NCBI GenBank assembly: GCA_030015575.1
Contig: CM057338.1
Span: forward strand, 633,012,189-633,076,188
DNA: 64,000 nt
DNA from: Agapanthus africanus
Taxonomy: Eukaryota > Streptophyta > Magnoliopsida > Asparagales > Amaryllidaceae
Reading direction: 5' to 3'
This document shows positions 33,638-46,124 of this stretch, one piece after another. Below the pieces are notes generated by a model. It did no database searches. It had not been told where the DNA came from and was given only the letters and a program-made list of their open reading frames with translations. The position numbers were made by a program, and so were the translations under genes. Position 1 is the stretch's first letter. Each line of letters opens with the position of its first letter.

Positions 33638-36600
33638 CTAAGATGTATACAGGTGCTCATTAGGTTATGAGTACACCGGATAGGACTCGCCGGGAACCTG
33701 CTAATTGGTATTATACATATCGTCAGATAGCAGTTCCCTGATGACATGTGTACAGGTTAGTTCATCGACCTGAGGTCGTCATTTGTCTCATGTGATTGTC
33801 TCATGTGAGTTCCCACTGTGCTTTGATTTCTACCCTACCACGGCTCAAAGGAGTCGTGCAAACAGGTCTTTTTTGGGTACAGTCCCGAGCCAGATGGAGG
33901 CAAGTGAGCGGATCGGCAGGGGATTCGTCTCTCCCGGTATTGGGGGTGAGACCACGCTGTGTCTAGGAGAGCCATTACACAAAGCCCTCGGCTGAGGCAG
34001 GAGATTTACTGGTAGGTACTCCAGTAGTATCTCAGGGTGTTCTGGGCCACTCTCTGACACGACTTATACTGCTATTGGGGGTCTGACGTTACCAGCCCCT
34101 AGACAGATATGCGATACTCATACACGAACGGACCGGACTGTATGTATATTGTCACTGTTAGGCTCAGTAGGGTTTATGGATGAGTTCGCTCGTCAGTTTC
34201 CCTTCCAATCAATACATAGGCAAACCGTTACGTACAGCTTGTCCCTCTGACGTGCTAGAGGTTATACCCAGTGCCAGTGTGTTGATGAGTCATTAGAGTC
34301 CCCCACAGACACTTTCCCAAGTTCGAACGAAACGTTGTAGAGGCCGTATGGTTTTATGGCATGGTTCGGAAAATACACGTGCGTTTTCGCACGTGTCGTT
34401 TTTCGGGCAGATAATACTGGTCGGCTTTGGTTTAAGCCAGATCTGAGTATTATACTGTAGATACAATATCTTTTTCTTAGACGCATTTGTATTCAGTCGT
34501 AATACAAATGCGGGTATGTTTATACCATTACGGGGTTATCCTGAAATTCGTTTCAGGATCACTTTTGGAAGTTACCAGTTTCCAGTTTTCTATTAGCCGT
34601 ATTTAACATTCGGTTAAATGCGGATTTATCTTTTCTTGAGATGAGTATGGAAGGTTCTAGAAGTATCTAGATGTTGACTAGGATGATGAGGTGGCATGTG
34701 ACTCATTTGTGCTTTAAATGTTCATTAATGTTTGATGACAAGGTTAGTGATTCATCACTTGCATTAATTATGTTCATACTTGGTGTTCTTTGACTCATGC
34801 TTTTTACTTAGTGCTAATGGTCACCACTTCCCTCCTACACTCACCCCCTCCTTGTTAAATATGGCCGGCCCCTCTCTTGTGGGGATGATATGGTTATTCA
34901 TTTGAAAAGATATAAGTTTTGGTGCATAGAAATTAGATGTGATCGGTTTCTCATTTCACCCGATCCAAAAGGCAACTTCATTAACCGTTCGTCCATAGCC
35001 TTGGACGTAACAAGACAAAGTGTTCTACTTATTCTCTACAACATCTTGGTCGTCTCTTTTAGCAAACTTGACGACCGATTTGCCTCGGTTCAGAGGCGGG
35101 AGTCCGTTTAAAGATCCGTCGACGTGGTGCCACCTAGACGAGAAGACTGGAGATTCAGGAGATCGGAGCAGCCGCAACAAGCATGGGATGATGGTTGAAG
35201 ACCGAAGGACTCAGATCGTTCGGTATAACCTTTCTACCTACTTTGTAGTTTATTAGTTTAGCTTTAATGGCAGATCCGGGTTATAGTACGCGATAGCGCC
35301 AGTTGTAAAAGTTTTTGTTCCGCATTTGGCGTCTGTTAGACGGCCGGGGCGCTACCGTGGACTTACATATGAGCTATTATCCGCCTATTTGGAATTACTT
35401 TAAATACTAAAACCCAACATTATAATTAGTATGTTGTAAGTCTCATACACCTATGTAGTGTGTATCAACAACCATGATACAAAATAAAACACAATTAATA
35501 TATATCACATATATATTAAGTGTGCACATGTGAGAATAATAAATGCTTAAGTGAGCTAATATTAGTTAATGTAATATATCTAATATACAATTATACACTA
35601 AATTATCAAATCAACATTTGATTTAATAATCCGGCTATATCACATATAACCGACTAATATTAAATGTACCAATTTATCGAATCAACACTAGATTTGATAA
35701 CCCGGCTATATCACATATAACCGTCCAATACAAATATCACGAGAATAGAATACGGTATCACATACTCGCATTATTCTCGGTCCCGCACATATCACATATG
35801 TGCTCCTACTTCGTTTTGCCTGAGCCAGTAAAACCTCTATGTAGGACTCTAAAGACTCGTCAATATGTCGGCAGTAGATGATGATCACATCAAGCACCCA
35901 CAAGCCGTCAGCGGTACTAACTGGACGTAACGGCTACCCGGGTATTGAGCGATCAGAAGATCAACAAGCAAGCCCGCTCTAGCTCCTGTAAAAGCCTGTC
36001 AGTAACACTACCGTACAGTCCGGTCTCCTCGTCTGATATGTCGCATATCCAGTCTAGGGGTGGTAAACGTCAGACCCCAATAACCGATAAGTCATGTTGA
36101 TACGAGGCTCATAACGGGTCGAGAAACTACTGATAACACTTACCAGTAAATCTCTAAATCAGCCCTGGCCAGGGACTTCCCTGTTATGGCCAATCGAGCA
36201 CAGCGCAATATCAACCCCCAATACCAGGAGAGACGAAGCCCCCTCCTATCGCTCATTGCCTCCATGTGACTCGGGACTGTACCCAAAAACCAATGTTTTG
36301 CACGTCCTCTTGAACGTGGTAAGGTGGAAATCAAAGCACAGTGGGAATCACACAAGACTCTATGACGATCTTGGGTCTACAGACTAACCTGTACCAGTGT
36401 CACCAGAGAACTGCTATCTGACGTGAGGTATAATACCATCTAGGAGTTCTCAGCGAGTCCGTCCAGTGTACCCAGTCTCTACTGAGCACCCGTATACCAT
36501 CTCTGATGTAAAAAACCAATGGATATGGGATCATCCATCGCCCATCTCATGGGTCGAGAAGCGTATACGCTAGTCTACTCTGGTATATCGATGCCCTGTC

Positions 36601-36889
36601 TCGATACACTCATGACTAGGAACATTAAAGGATGAACTTATGAACTACCATGGCCCCACTAGTATGATCTGCATCATAATCCTGGTAGTCAAGTACACAT
36701 CCTAAGGGCTTTACCAACATGTAATCATAAGACAGTATCAAGAGACAAGTATGCATGTTAAGATAAAGAGCAACCAGATAGCATACTATTATGTCGAGTA
36801 AGAAAGTCCTCTCTATACATGTCCAAGCATCCAATATAATATACATCATATATACAATAATGGCCTCTAGGGCATACATACAACTAACA

Positions 36890-36904
36890 ATCTCCCACTT
36901 GCAC
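36890..36904 (-). other. Polypurine tract of element B
   Basis: Read on the minus strand it is GTGCAAGTGGGAGAT directly before the LTR start TGTTAG. It matches the PPT of element A and of BARE-1/Angela elements. Confidence 0.88.
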
Positions 36905-39900
36905 TAGGGCCAGCTGCTGTAGTATCTCATACCCAACATCCCGAAGAGTCTTTCGAACTGTATCTGGGGAATGGCATTCCTGAGTGGATCCGCAGTGTTG
37001 TTCTTCGTGTCAACTCTCCTGACCTCGATCTCCCGGCGATCAACTATCTCCCGGATCAGGTGATACCACCTCAGAATATGCCTGGATCGCTGATGGGACC
37101 TGGGTTCCTTGGCCAAAGCCACCGCTCCATTGTTATCACAATACAAATGTATTGGATACTCAATGGATGGAACCACTCCAAGTTCAGTTATGAACTTCTT
37201 CATCCAGACAGCCTCTTTGGCAGCATCGTTGGAAGCGATGTATTCAGCCTCCATCGTCGAGTCTGCCATGGTTTCCTGCTTGGAACTCTTCCAGCATACC
37301 GCCCCTCCATTGAGGGTAAAGACAAATCCCGAGTGGGACTTAGAGTCTTCCTTATCACTCTGGAAGCTCGAATCGGTAAAGGACTCCACTTGGAGTTCTC
37401 CGTTACCATACACCAAGAGCATCTCTTTAGTCCTTCTCAAGTACTTGAGAATGCTCTTCACAGCTGTCCAGTGACTCTCTCCAGAATCTGCTTGATACCT
37501 ACTCACTACACTTAGTGAGTGTGCTACATCGAGTCTGGTACATAGCATCGCGTACATGATAGAGCCTACTGCCGAGGCATAGGGTATCCCTTCCATGCGA
37601 GCTCTCTCCAAATCAGTCTTGGGAGACATCTCTTTGGAGAGAGTGAGTCTTGAGATCGTTGGTAAAAACCCACTCTTGTATTCTTCCATACTAAACCTCT
37701 TTAGTATGGTGTCAATGTACCTAGATTGGGACAATCCCAGTATTCGTTTAGATCTATCTCTATAGATCTTAATCCCCAAGATATAGGAGGCATCCCCTAG
37801 ATCTTTCATTGAGAATCTTTGTGATAAGAAGAGCTTGACCGATTGCAGCATAGGAACATCATTTCCTATCAAGAGTATGTCATCCACGTACAATACGAGA
37901 AAGACAACCTTACTCTCTGCCACCTTCTTGTATATACAATGTTCATCTACGTTTTTGACGAAATCAAACTCTTTGATAACGACATCAAAACAGATGTTCC
38001 AACTCCTCGATGCTTGCTTTAACCCGTAGATGGATTTAAGCAGCTTGCACACCTTTCCGCTGCTCCCACTGTCTACGAAGCCCTCTGGCTGAGTCATGTA
38101 CACGCACTCTTCCAAATCACCATTTAGAAAGGCGGTCTTAACATCCATTTGCCAGATTTCGTAGTCATGGTATGCAGCGATGGCAAGCATGATCCAGATG
38201 GATTTAAGCATAGCTACTGGAGAAAAGGTTTCGTCATAATCGACACCTGGTCGTTGACGAAAACCCTTTGCAACAAGTCTAGCTTTGAAAGTCTCAACTT
38301 TTCCATCTACACCAAGTTTCTTCTTAAAGATCCATTTGCTCCCAATGGGTTTTACCCCTTCAGGAGCAACTTCCAAAGTCCATACTTTGTTGGTGTACAT
38401 GGATTCCATCTCAGATCGCATTGCATCCAGCCATTTCACAGAGTCTCCACTCGTGATGGCCTGCTCGAAACTAGTCGGGTCATCATCCTCCATGATGCAA
38501 TCCTCGCTTCCACCATCAATGAGAAAACCGTAGTATCTCTCAGGTGGATGAGGAACCCTACTAGATCGGCGGAGAAGTTGGGGTTCGTTGGGAGCTATCA
38601 AATCCTCTGGTTCTACCAAATCATCTGTTGTAGTTTGTATTGCTGGAACTTCTTCCAGTTCTACCTCCTCGCCACTAATTTCCTTTGCAAGAAATTCCTT
38701 TTCTAAAAAGGTGGCATGTTGAGCAACAAACACCTTTTGTTCCTCAGGGTGGTAGAAGATATGTCCACGCGAATGCTTGGGATATCCTACAAACTTGCAC
38801 AGAACAGACCTTGCCTCGAGCTTGTCCGGATTTTGCTTTTTAACATAGGCCGGGCAACCCCATATCTTAACAAAATTAAGATACGGTCTCTTCCCTTCCC
38901 ATATCTCATATGGAGTGGTAGGCACGGATTTGGTTGGAACTCTATTCAATAGGTATATGGCTGTCTCAAGTGCATACCCCCAAAATGAAATAGGTAACTC
39001 AGCGGTGCTCATCATAGAGCGCACCATATCTAATAGGGTGCGATTCATCTGTTTCGATACACCGTTGTGCTGTGGTGTATATGGAGAAGTAAGCTGAGAG
39101 AGAATCCCATTCTCTTTTAGAAAGTCCAGGAACTCCGTGCTCAAGTATTCACCTCCTCGATTGGATCGAAGGATTTTAATACTTTTACCCGTTTGGTTCT
39201 CGACTTCGGATTAATATTCCTTGAATTTCTCAAAAGCTTCAGACTTGTGTTTCATCAGGAACACATGTCCGTATCTTGAGAGATCGTCAGTGAATGTAAT
39301 GAAGTACGAAGAACCATTCTTGGTATGTGTAGACATGGGACCACATACATCACTATGTATTAGTCCTAAGAGTTCCGTAACTCTTTCTTCGTATCCTGTA
39401 AACGGAGTTTTGGTCATCTTACCTTTGAGACATGACTGACAAGTGTCATAAGATGAAAATTCGAACGGATTCAAATATCCATCCTTATGCAACTTAGCTA
39501 GCCGTGTCGCATCGATATGACCTAGTCTACAATGCCACAAGAAGGATTCGTTCATTTCTGAACTCTTCCTCTTGTGTGTGTTTTGTACATTGAGGACTGT
39601 AGTTTGATCTAGAACGTATATTCCATTATTTAACGAGCCTGATCCAATCAACTTTTGATTCAGGAAGATATTCATAACATTATCTTGTACTACAAAATTA
39701 TATCCTTCTTTACTTAATAAAGAAACTGATATAAGATTGCATATCAGGGTCGGAATGTAATAGCATTCGTTCAGAATCAATGTATTACCATTTGGTAATA
39801 CAAGGTGATATTCGCTAACAGCTTTGGCTGCAACATTTGCCCCATTCCCTACTCTTACGGAATGATCACCCATTCCCAGTTCTCTACCTTTCCTCAGCCC

Positions 39901-39990
39901 ATGTAACATATTACATATGTGGGATCCTGATCCGGTATCTAATACCCATGACGTAGAGTGAACTGAGAAACCGTTCTCAATAACTAACAC
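36904..39990 (-). pseudogene. Copia pol remnant of element B (protease to RNase H)
   Basis: Minus-strand translation shows protease (VLDTGSGSHICN, near 39940), GAG-pre-integrase (WHCRLGHI, near 39540), integrase (HSDVCGPM, TFTDDLSRYGHVF near 39260-39360; YTPQHNGV near 39060), reverse transcriptase (WIFKKKLGVDGKV, DYDETFSPVA, QMDVKTAFLNGDL, YVDDILLIGN between about 38340 and 37860) and RNase H (FTDSSFQSDKEDSKSHSGF to MADSTMEAEYIA, about 37370-37240). The order is normal for Copia. It is closely similar to the frame of element I. It is a fossil with a small number of breaks. Gag is not present in any recognisable form upstream. Confidence 0.9.
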
Positions 39991-40591
39991 ACCCGAAGAA
40001 GATGTATCAACATACTTATTCTTCGTTTAGGCGGCGTGGGAATCCGGATATGTCCCTATTCCCTGTTCATTCTTAGAACAATTATAAGAAAGAACGGAAC
40101 CAACGTTCCCCTGCACAGTATAATATGCGGGATCGGTCAATACATCCATATTATTATCTTGATTAGGGCCTGACATGGTCGCTACCTGGACAGAGAGAGA
40201 GAAGAAAACACATTAGCGTATGCTCTTGCAAGATCAGATTGGTTATTATTTTATCTAATCAGGATGGCTCCTACTGGTTTTATCAAATCTTCCTTCAAAC
40301 CCTAAAAGGAAAGACTAGCCGGGATTAATTACACCCTACAATTTCGCCAATCTTTCAGCCAGGCCAGTGCCGGTACTTTGAGGGAGGTTCCCCGTGCTTT
40401 CGCACGGACCTAATTAAAATAAACCTCGTTTTCCCAGAGGCATAACCCCATTGACACCTTTCTAGACATCTACATGATCGGCTAATTGTCCTGTGTAAAA
40501 CTCTCTCAGGAGTAACTCTTACTCGCAGTGGGTATCGGGATCCAACTATCTCATAGAAGGTATGCAATCTCATTGCAAATTTCAACACTTG
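39991..40591 (-). other. Gag-start stub and leader remainder of element B
   Basis: On the minus strand a short open stretch begins near 40177, after a leader that resembles that of element I (CCAGTGCCGGTACTT near 40365; TCGGGATCCAAC near 40547). The large gag region seen in element I is absent, so the element is gag-poor. The leader is cut by element K at about 40592. Confidence 0.65.
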
Positions 40592-41293
40592 AAAAACCAC
40601 TAGCCTTAGACACACTCGCCTTAGGCACCACAAGAAAACGCGGATAAGCAATGAATTACCCACGGCCTTCTCTTGTCCTAATTGAGCGCGACAGTCCTTA
40701 GAGTTTTCTCTAGATTTCTTTTAGTTAATGTGGGTCAATGCGGATGCAAGTTTTGTGGTTTTCGGGGCCTAGGAAGGGTAATGAAATCCCCACCTAATTT
40801 GGATTTGGCCGTGCCCCTTAATATCCGTATTATAATGCAAACAACCAAGAAATCAAAATCACGCATAAATTTAATTTTGCTTTTGCGGCGCTGCGATTAT
40901 TTGCAAAGAAACCTGCAGAAAATTGTTAGTTGGAGCTAAAAGAGGAGAGAGGAGAAGGTAAGAAAATACCTGAAGCAAAAATTTTGCAGAGATCCCCCAA
41001 GACTGCCGCGGTTCCGCCGCAATAGGGCCTTTCTGCCGCTCTTCCGCGGTCTGATGATGAGATAACCCCACCAAAATTTTTCAGGGAACTTCTGTAGACT
41101 CCCACTGCTCTCTGGTATTTTCCAAAAATTTTCTTCAATTGCCAAACAGCTCCAGATTTCCTTGCAATGAACCACAACAAATCGTTTAGGGTTTGCACGA
41201 ATTTTGATCTCAAAATAACAATGGAATAATTCTTTCAATTCAAACTATAATATGAAACGAATTAGCGCGCGATCCCCAGCAACGTCGCCATTT

Positions 41294-43231
41294 TGATTGT
41301 TACAATTTCCGGATTGTGTAATGTAAAAGTATCGAATCAAATAGTCCCCGATTTCGGCGCTATTTGATTGATCGTAAAATGCGAGACTGAGTAAGTAAAT
41401 CAAATCGATAAGAGTCTCTTTGTGTCGGTAATTAGAAAATTGAACAAAGTTCACAATCAAAAAATTATATTTGACCGCAATCAACTACGGTGTCAGTTGT
41501 AGATCGTAGGCGAGTGCGGATCGTCCACAGGGATTGTGCGATTCGTTTTTATATTTGATTTGTTTGAATCGAAAAGTTAATCGAAAAGAAAAGAAAACAT
41601 GATTCAAGAATTTATCGATTGATTCAGGTGTCACGATGTTTAATCAAGAATCAAGAAACTGATAAACAAATCAAGAATCGGTGTTTCGATGATATTTCCA
41701 ACCAAAATGTCAAGAATCTAAATGAGGCTCGTAGGAATCGATCGGATCTATAGACGTGATGTATTTTCAAGATTTCGTGTTCTTGTCCTTCGAAGGATTG
41801 ATACTAGATCGATGATGATCGACGAGAGTTAGGGCTTTCTTGATGAAACTAGGGTTTCATCGTTTAACCCTTGTTCTTTCGTAGATATCATTCACATTCA
41901 AGCCTCTAGCGATGTCAAGAAACGATCGTAACTCCCCAATCTCGAGCGATATCAATCAAGAAAGCATCGCAACGAATTGGGTCATCGATTCTTGAACTTG
42001 CTAGGGTTTACAAAACTCGTAGGACTCAAGAATCGATTTAAGATATATTATATCATCATTCTATTGATCGTCTCGACTCCTCGACGAGCGGAGTATTACT
42101 CAAACATCATCACACAGAAAGTATTCAAGAATTGAAAAGATATCATGATGCGAGAATTTAAAGAAAACAAGATAAAAGAATATCACCTTTTATTTATATC
42201 AACAATTTGATTACAGTCGCTCAAGAACTACAAGAGGAAGAACTAAATTGTTGAATTGGCGTCGCTCGGCTCTATGAATCGCGGATCGTCTTGGACCACT
42301 TGCTCTGTTGAAGATCGGCTCGGCTCATAAAAGGTTGCAAGTCTTCTTGCTTGATGGGTACTCGGGATCTTGGTTTTTGATTAGAATTTAGGGTTAGGGT
42401 TTCACACAAGTCCTCTCACTAGACTTGTGGAAGAAGAAGGGGGTAAAATGGCTCAGTTTGATACTAGAATTGGGTAAAGATCATTAGATTTATAACCCTA
42501 GGTCTAGGCTTCTATTTATAGACTTCCCAAACCCTAGGCCTTTGTGAAGTTCCCTCCAAAAGTTTGTTGAGGAGCTTCTAGAAAGAGTTTGTTAGGCTTA
42601 GCTTAGGGTTTAAGCTAGGGTTTAAGAAGAAGTTTCTAGAATGATAGGCTAGTTTAGTGTTGATCCCAAAGCTTGCTGATCTGGCAGAAGTATCTGGAGT
42701 CTTCTGGAATTTGTTGTGCCTTTTTGAGGTGTAGGAATACAGGTAAGAATTGTGGCCCGAAATTTAAGTGGTGACGTCGACAAGCCGCCGCGGAACCGCG
42801 GCTCAAGCCAGCTCCGGCCGCGGTTCCGCGGCCATGTTGGCTCATTGGGGCTTCAAACTTCCTGTGTTGATTTTTGATGTCTTCAAGTACATTCTCTGAT
42901 ATGTTGAATTCCTGAATCCCCTTTACATTAATACCAGATTCCAAATCTTTGAGTTGGCGTCATGTTTGATCGGTACCATGTACATTTTGGCATTTCTTCT
43001 GGATTTTCCTGCACAGATCTCAAAACAAGTGTTGCGCAAATGTAGGGATGATGCAATGCCATAAAATGTGGTCAATTTCCTTTATAGTGTCGGTTTTAGA
43101 GTCTAATACATGCAATATGATATTTTGCGACAGTTTTGCTAATATGTGAAATATGAATGCCGAACACTTCTATATGAATGCAAATGATGAGGAAATTGCC
43201 GGCTAAAATATGCAATATTTTCGACTAATCA
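41294..43231 (-). repeat. 3' LTR of element K
   Basis: 1938 bp, preceded on the minus strand by the purine tract AAGTTTGGAGGAATT. It contains CCGCGGAACCGCGG (42788-42801) and its inverted partner (42818-42831). Confidence 0.87.
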
Positions 43232-44687
43232 AATTCCTCCAAACTTAATTTCGATCGTCTCGAGCGAACTGTTTTATTAAAAAGAGAAGGAGAAAATAAA
43301 GAAAGAGAAAAACTATCTAGCACACTTTCGTAGGCAACACGATTGCACCGAGCACGTGCAACAAGCCTTTAAACCTCTAGGTGTCCCTAGTAGGAGGAGT
43401 GTTGTCTCCTGAGGGTTTTCAGCGGATTGCACCCACAAAATCCAATAATAAAAGGAAGATCATGAATATTACATTTAAAGAAAAGAATTGTAAAAGAAAA
43501 GCCTTGAAAATTAGGGTTTCCAACTAAGCTAGCTTTTCGGTTGTCATGAGCCCTATCTTAATGGTCATGAAAAGATGTTAGAAATCACGTCCTCCTTCAA
43601 TAAAACATCATCTTATTCTTCATTCCTATCTGTCGTCCAAACATCGATCATATAACCCTGTGTGTGTGTAAAGACATCCCTACACCCAGAGAATTCAATT
43701 CAAGCTATCATACTCTTGCCCATCAGCCTCAGTACTTTTTAATTAATGAATATTTAGATGAGATTGCTCACACACTTTCATGCGACCGTTAATACTTCTT
43801 GAGGTACTAACCGACCGATTACTCATGTGCTTGCTTACTTGGTGTATTTTCCTCGTCTTGCACCACCTTAGGCATAGCAGTGACTCCCAGACCAGTTGGC
43901 CTTAGGGCACTAGGTGAAGAAGCACCCTCGCTATACAATTTTTATTGCCCTTGGTGATAACAAAACCAGTGTCCATTTTTCTCACCACTTTATATTTTTT
44001 TATTCACTTTTTTTTTCTTTTTATTTCCTTCATACATCGACTTTCAAGACAAGAGCATTTCAAGGTATCCTCTACTATCCCAGGTTTCAAGACGTGTGTA
44101 CGTGCGAATAGTAGGGTATCAACGTTCAAAATGTTTGGCTTCCAGAATAGAAACTATTTTTCAGACTTATTTTTATCCTCAGATTAGTGACGTCCTTCAT
44201 CTTACTAACCCTTGGGACAACGGCTCATAACTACTTATTACTAGTTCGTATTAGGAAACTTCTAATTTTCTTAGTTTTCTAAAATTCTTCTAATCTCATG
44301 GATGTAATTTTTCACTATCTAAACTTTCAGTATCTTATTTATGTACAAAAAGTGTAAATATTAAAATTATTTTTATACTTGGAATTTTTTTTAAAAATTT
44401 TTATTGGTTTTGAAATTTTTTCAATTTTTATAGATTTTAAAAGAAATGTTTTGTGCTTATGCAGATGATATGCAAATGATGCAAAAATAAGCACAAACCT
44501 CCCCCAAACTTGTTTTCAACAGTGTCCTCACTGTTGTCAATCGCTATACCTACAAAAACTGTAAGCCTGGGGGGAATTATTAGTGGGGGCAAAATATATA
44601 AGTGAAGAACTTCCCCCCAAACTTACTCACCTCCATTCAAAAGATGATGCAGTGATATACTGGACATGAAGGTGAGACGGAAGAATT
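43232..44687 (-). other. Non-coding 3' tract of element K
   Basis: About 1.45 kb between integrase and the 3' LTR. Some Athila elements carry an envelope-like frame here; none is visible. AT-rich stretches and a PPT at the LTR edge are all that can be named. Confidence 0.6.
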
Positions 44688-45623
44688 TTAATCAAAATAA
44701 ACTGGCTCTTGTAAGAACAAGAGCTCCTCCGTGGGGTCAGTGAAAAAATACGGCTTAAGTCTATGTCCATTCACTTTGAAAAATGTGCCGTTTTTAATAT
44801 TTTCTACTTCTACTGCCCCGTGCGGGTATACAGACCGCACAACAAAAGGTCCCTTCCATCGAGTTCGGAGCTTACCCGCGTGAAGGTGTAATCGTGAATC
44901 ATAAAGAAGGACTTGTTGACCAGGTGAAAATGTTTTCCTTAAAATGTTTTTATTGCGAAAAACCTTAGTCCTATTCTTTGTGATTACAGCGTTATCATAA
45001 GCTTCATCGCGGAGTTCGCTTAGCTCATTAAGTTGCAGCTTCCGAAAGTTGCAAGCAAGGTTTAGATCAAAATTTATTTCTTTTATAGCCCACAATGCTT
45101 TATGCTCTATCTCGACGGGTAAATGATATGCTTTTCCAAACACTATCCTATATGGAGACATCCCTAGGTCGGTTTTATATGCAGTCCTGAATGCCCAAAG
45201 AGCATCCATCAGTTTGGTTGACCAGTCTTTTCTATTTTTAGCAACAGTTTTCTCCAGGATAAGTTTGATTTGTCTGTTTGAGATTTCAGCCTGCCCGCTT
45301 GTTTGGGGATGATAGGGTGTAGAAAGTCGATGGTTGATTGAGTATTTTCGCATCAGAGTCTCGAAAGACCTGTTGCAGAAATGTGTCCCATTATCGCTAA
45401 TGATAGCGCGTGGGTGTCCAAATCGCGAGAAGATATTCTCTTTCAAGAACTTAATGACAACTTTCTTGTCATTAGTGCGACATGGAATGGGTTCTACCCA
45501 CTTTGAGACATAATCAACTGCCAGCAGTATGTACAAATTCCCAAAGGAGTTGGGAAAGGGACCCATAAAATCAATGCCCCAAACATCAAATATTTCAACA
45601 ACCAGAATGGGTTGCTGAGGCAT
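44688..45623 (-). pseudogene. Integrase region of element K
   Basis: Minus-strand translation of 311 codons carries [35 protein letters not shown] and [16 protein letters not shown], the DDE integrase core of Athila-type gypsy elements. A C-terminal region follows, with [18 protein letters not shown]. It joins viral-type cDNA to the host genome. Part of a broken element. Confidence 0.92.
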
Positions 45624-45674
45624 TTCATTCCTTTGGGATATTCTACCCGTATACTGACATTGTGTACAGATTTT

Positions 45675-46040
45675 TCAATAGTCAAATGCGTCCTTGAATA
45701 AGGTCGGCCAATAAAATCCACATTGTAAAACCTTTTCCGCTGTCTTTCTAGGACCAAAGTGACCCCCACAGGCCTGATCATGACAAAATGAAAGAACACT
45801 CTTGAATTCTTCATTCGGGACACACCGGCGAATGATCTGATCAGGACAATATTTAAACAAATAGGGCTCGTCCCAGTAAAAGTGTTTTACTTGGGATAGA
45901 AAACGGTATTTGTCCTGTTTTGACCAATCGCTCGGTATAAGTCCCGTGGCATGATAGTTCACAATATCCCTGAACCATGGTTCAGCGGATATGCTCAAGA
46001 GTTGTTCGTCAGGGAATGAATCATTGATCGGCAGGGTCAC
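45675..46040 (-). pseudogene. Integrase zinc-binding region of element K
   Basis: The frame contains RRCVPNEEFKSVLSFCHD...GGHFGPRKTAEKVLQ, the HHCC-type N-terminal integrase domain that lies between RNase H and the integrase core in gypsy elements. Part of a broken element. Confidence 0.85.
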
Positions 46041-46124
46041 AGGGGAAGAAATGATGCGTGAAAGATGGTCAGCTACTACATTTTCCCATCCTTTCTTATC
46101 TTTGATAACAAGATCGAATTCTTG

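Larger units (their letters stand above)
19226..35367 (+). mobile_element. Complete non-autonomous Copia-type element 'A', split by F and J
   Basis: Both ends are found. TATGA target duplications lie at 19221-19225 and 35368-35372. The 5' LTR is 19226-21319 (2094 bp). The 3' LTR is 31068-35367 (about 2107 bp without insertion J). PBS TGGTATCAGAGCC sits at 21321-21333 and the PPT (GTGCAAGTGGGAGAT) at 31053-31067. Own length without F and J is about 9.8 kb. The interior shows no recognisable gag or protease and only faint hints of pol near its 3' end, so it is a large non-autonomous, LARD-like derivative. The first 300 bp of the two LTRs differ at roughly 2% of sites by eye, which suggests a fairly recent insertion. 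It is whole in structure but without coding capacity. Confidence 0.87.
31068..35367 (+). repeat. 3' LTR of element A (split by J)
   Basis: Pieces 31068-31449 and 33643-35367. It starts TGTTGGAGATAGTGCCC directly after the PPT and ends CGTGGACTTACA, followed by the TATGA duplication. It is close to the 5' LTR throughout. Confidence 0.9.
18542..36889 (-). repeat. 3' LTR of element B (split by A)
   Basis: The LTR consists of 35373-36889 and 18542-19225, together about 2201 bp. The inner edge is marked by the PPT read on the minus strand (GTGCAAGTGGGAGAT then TGTTAG). The outer edge is TGTAGGGTTCC on the plus strand at 18542, abutting LTR H. Element A lies within it, flanked by TATGA. Confidence 0.85.

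Noticed and set aside
37060-38952. Several plus-strand open stretches of 60-185 codons
   Set aside because: They lie antisense to the pol of element B and carry no domain; they are by-products of its codon pattern.
40682-40939. 85-codon open stretch with a close copy at 50721-50978
   Set aside because: Both lie in the duplicated leader of element K; the repetition is explained by that duplication and not by selection on a protein.
42654-42944. 96-codon open stretch with an identical copy at 52692-52982
   Set aside because: It is inside the two LTRs of K, which are nearly identical as DNA.
43232-44687. Envelope-like gene in element K
   Set aside because: The place is right for Athila elements, but there is no long frame, signal peptide or membrane segment.
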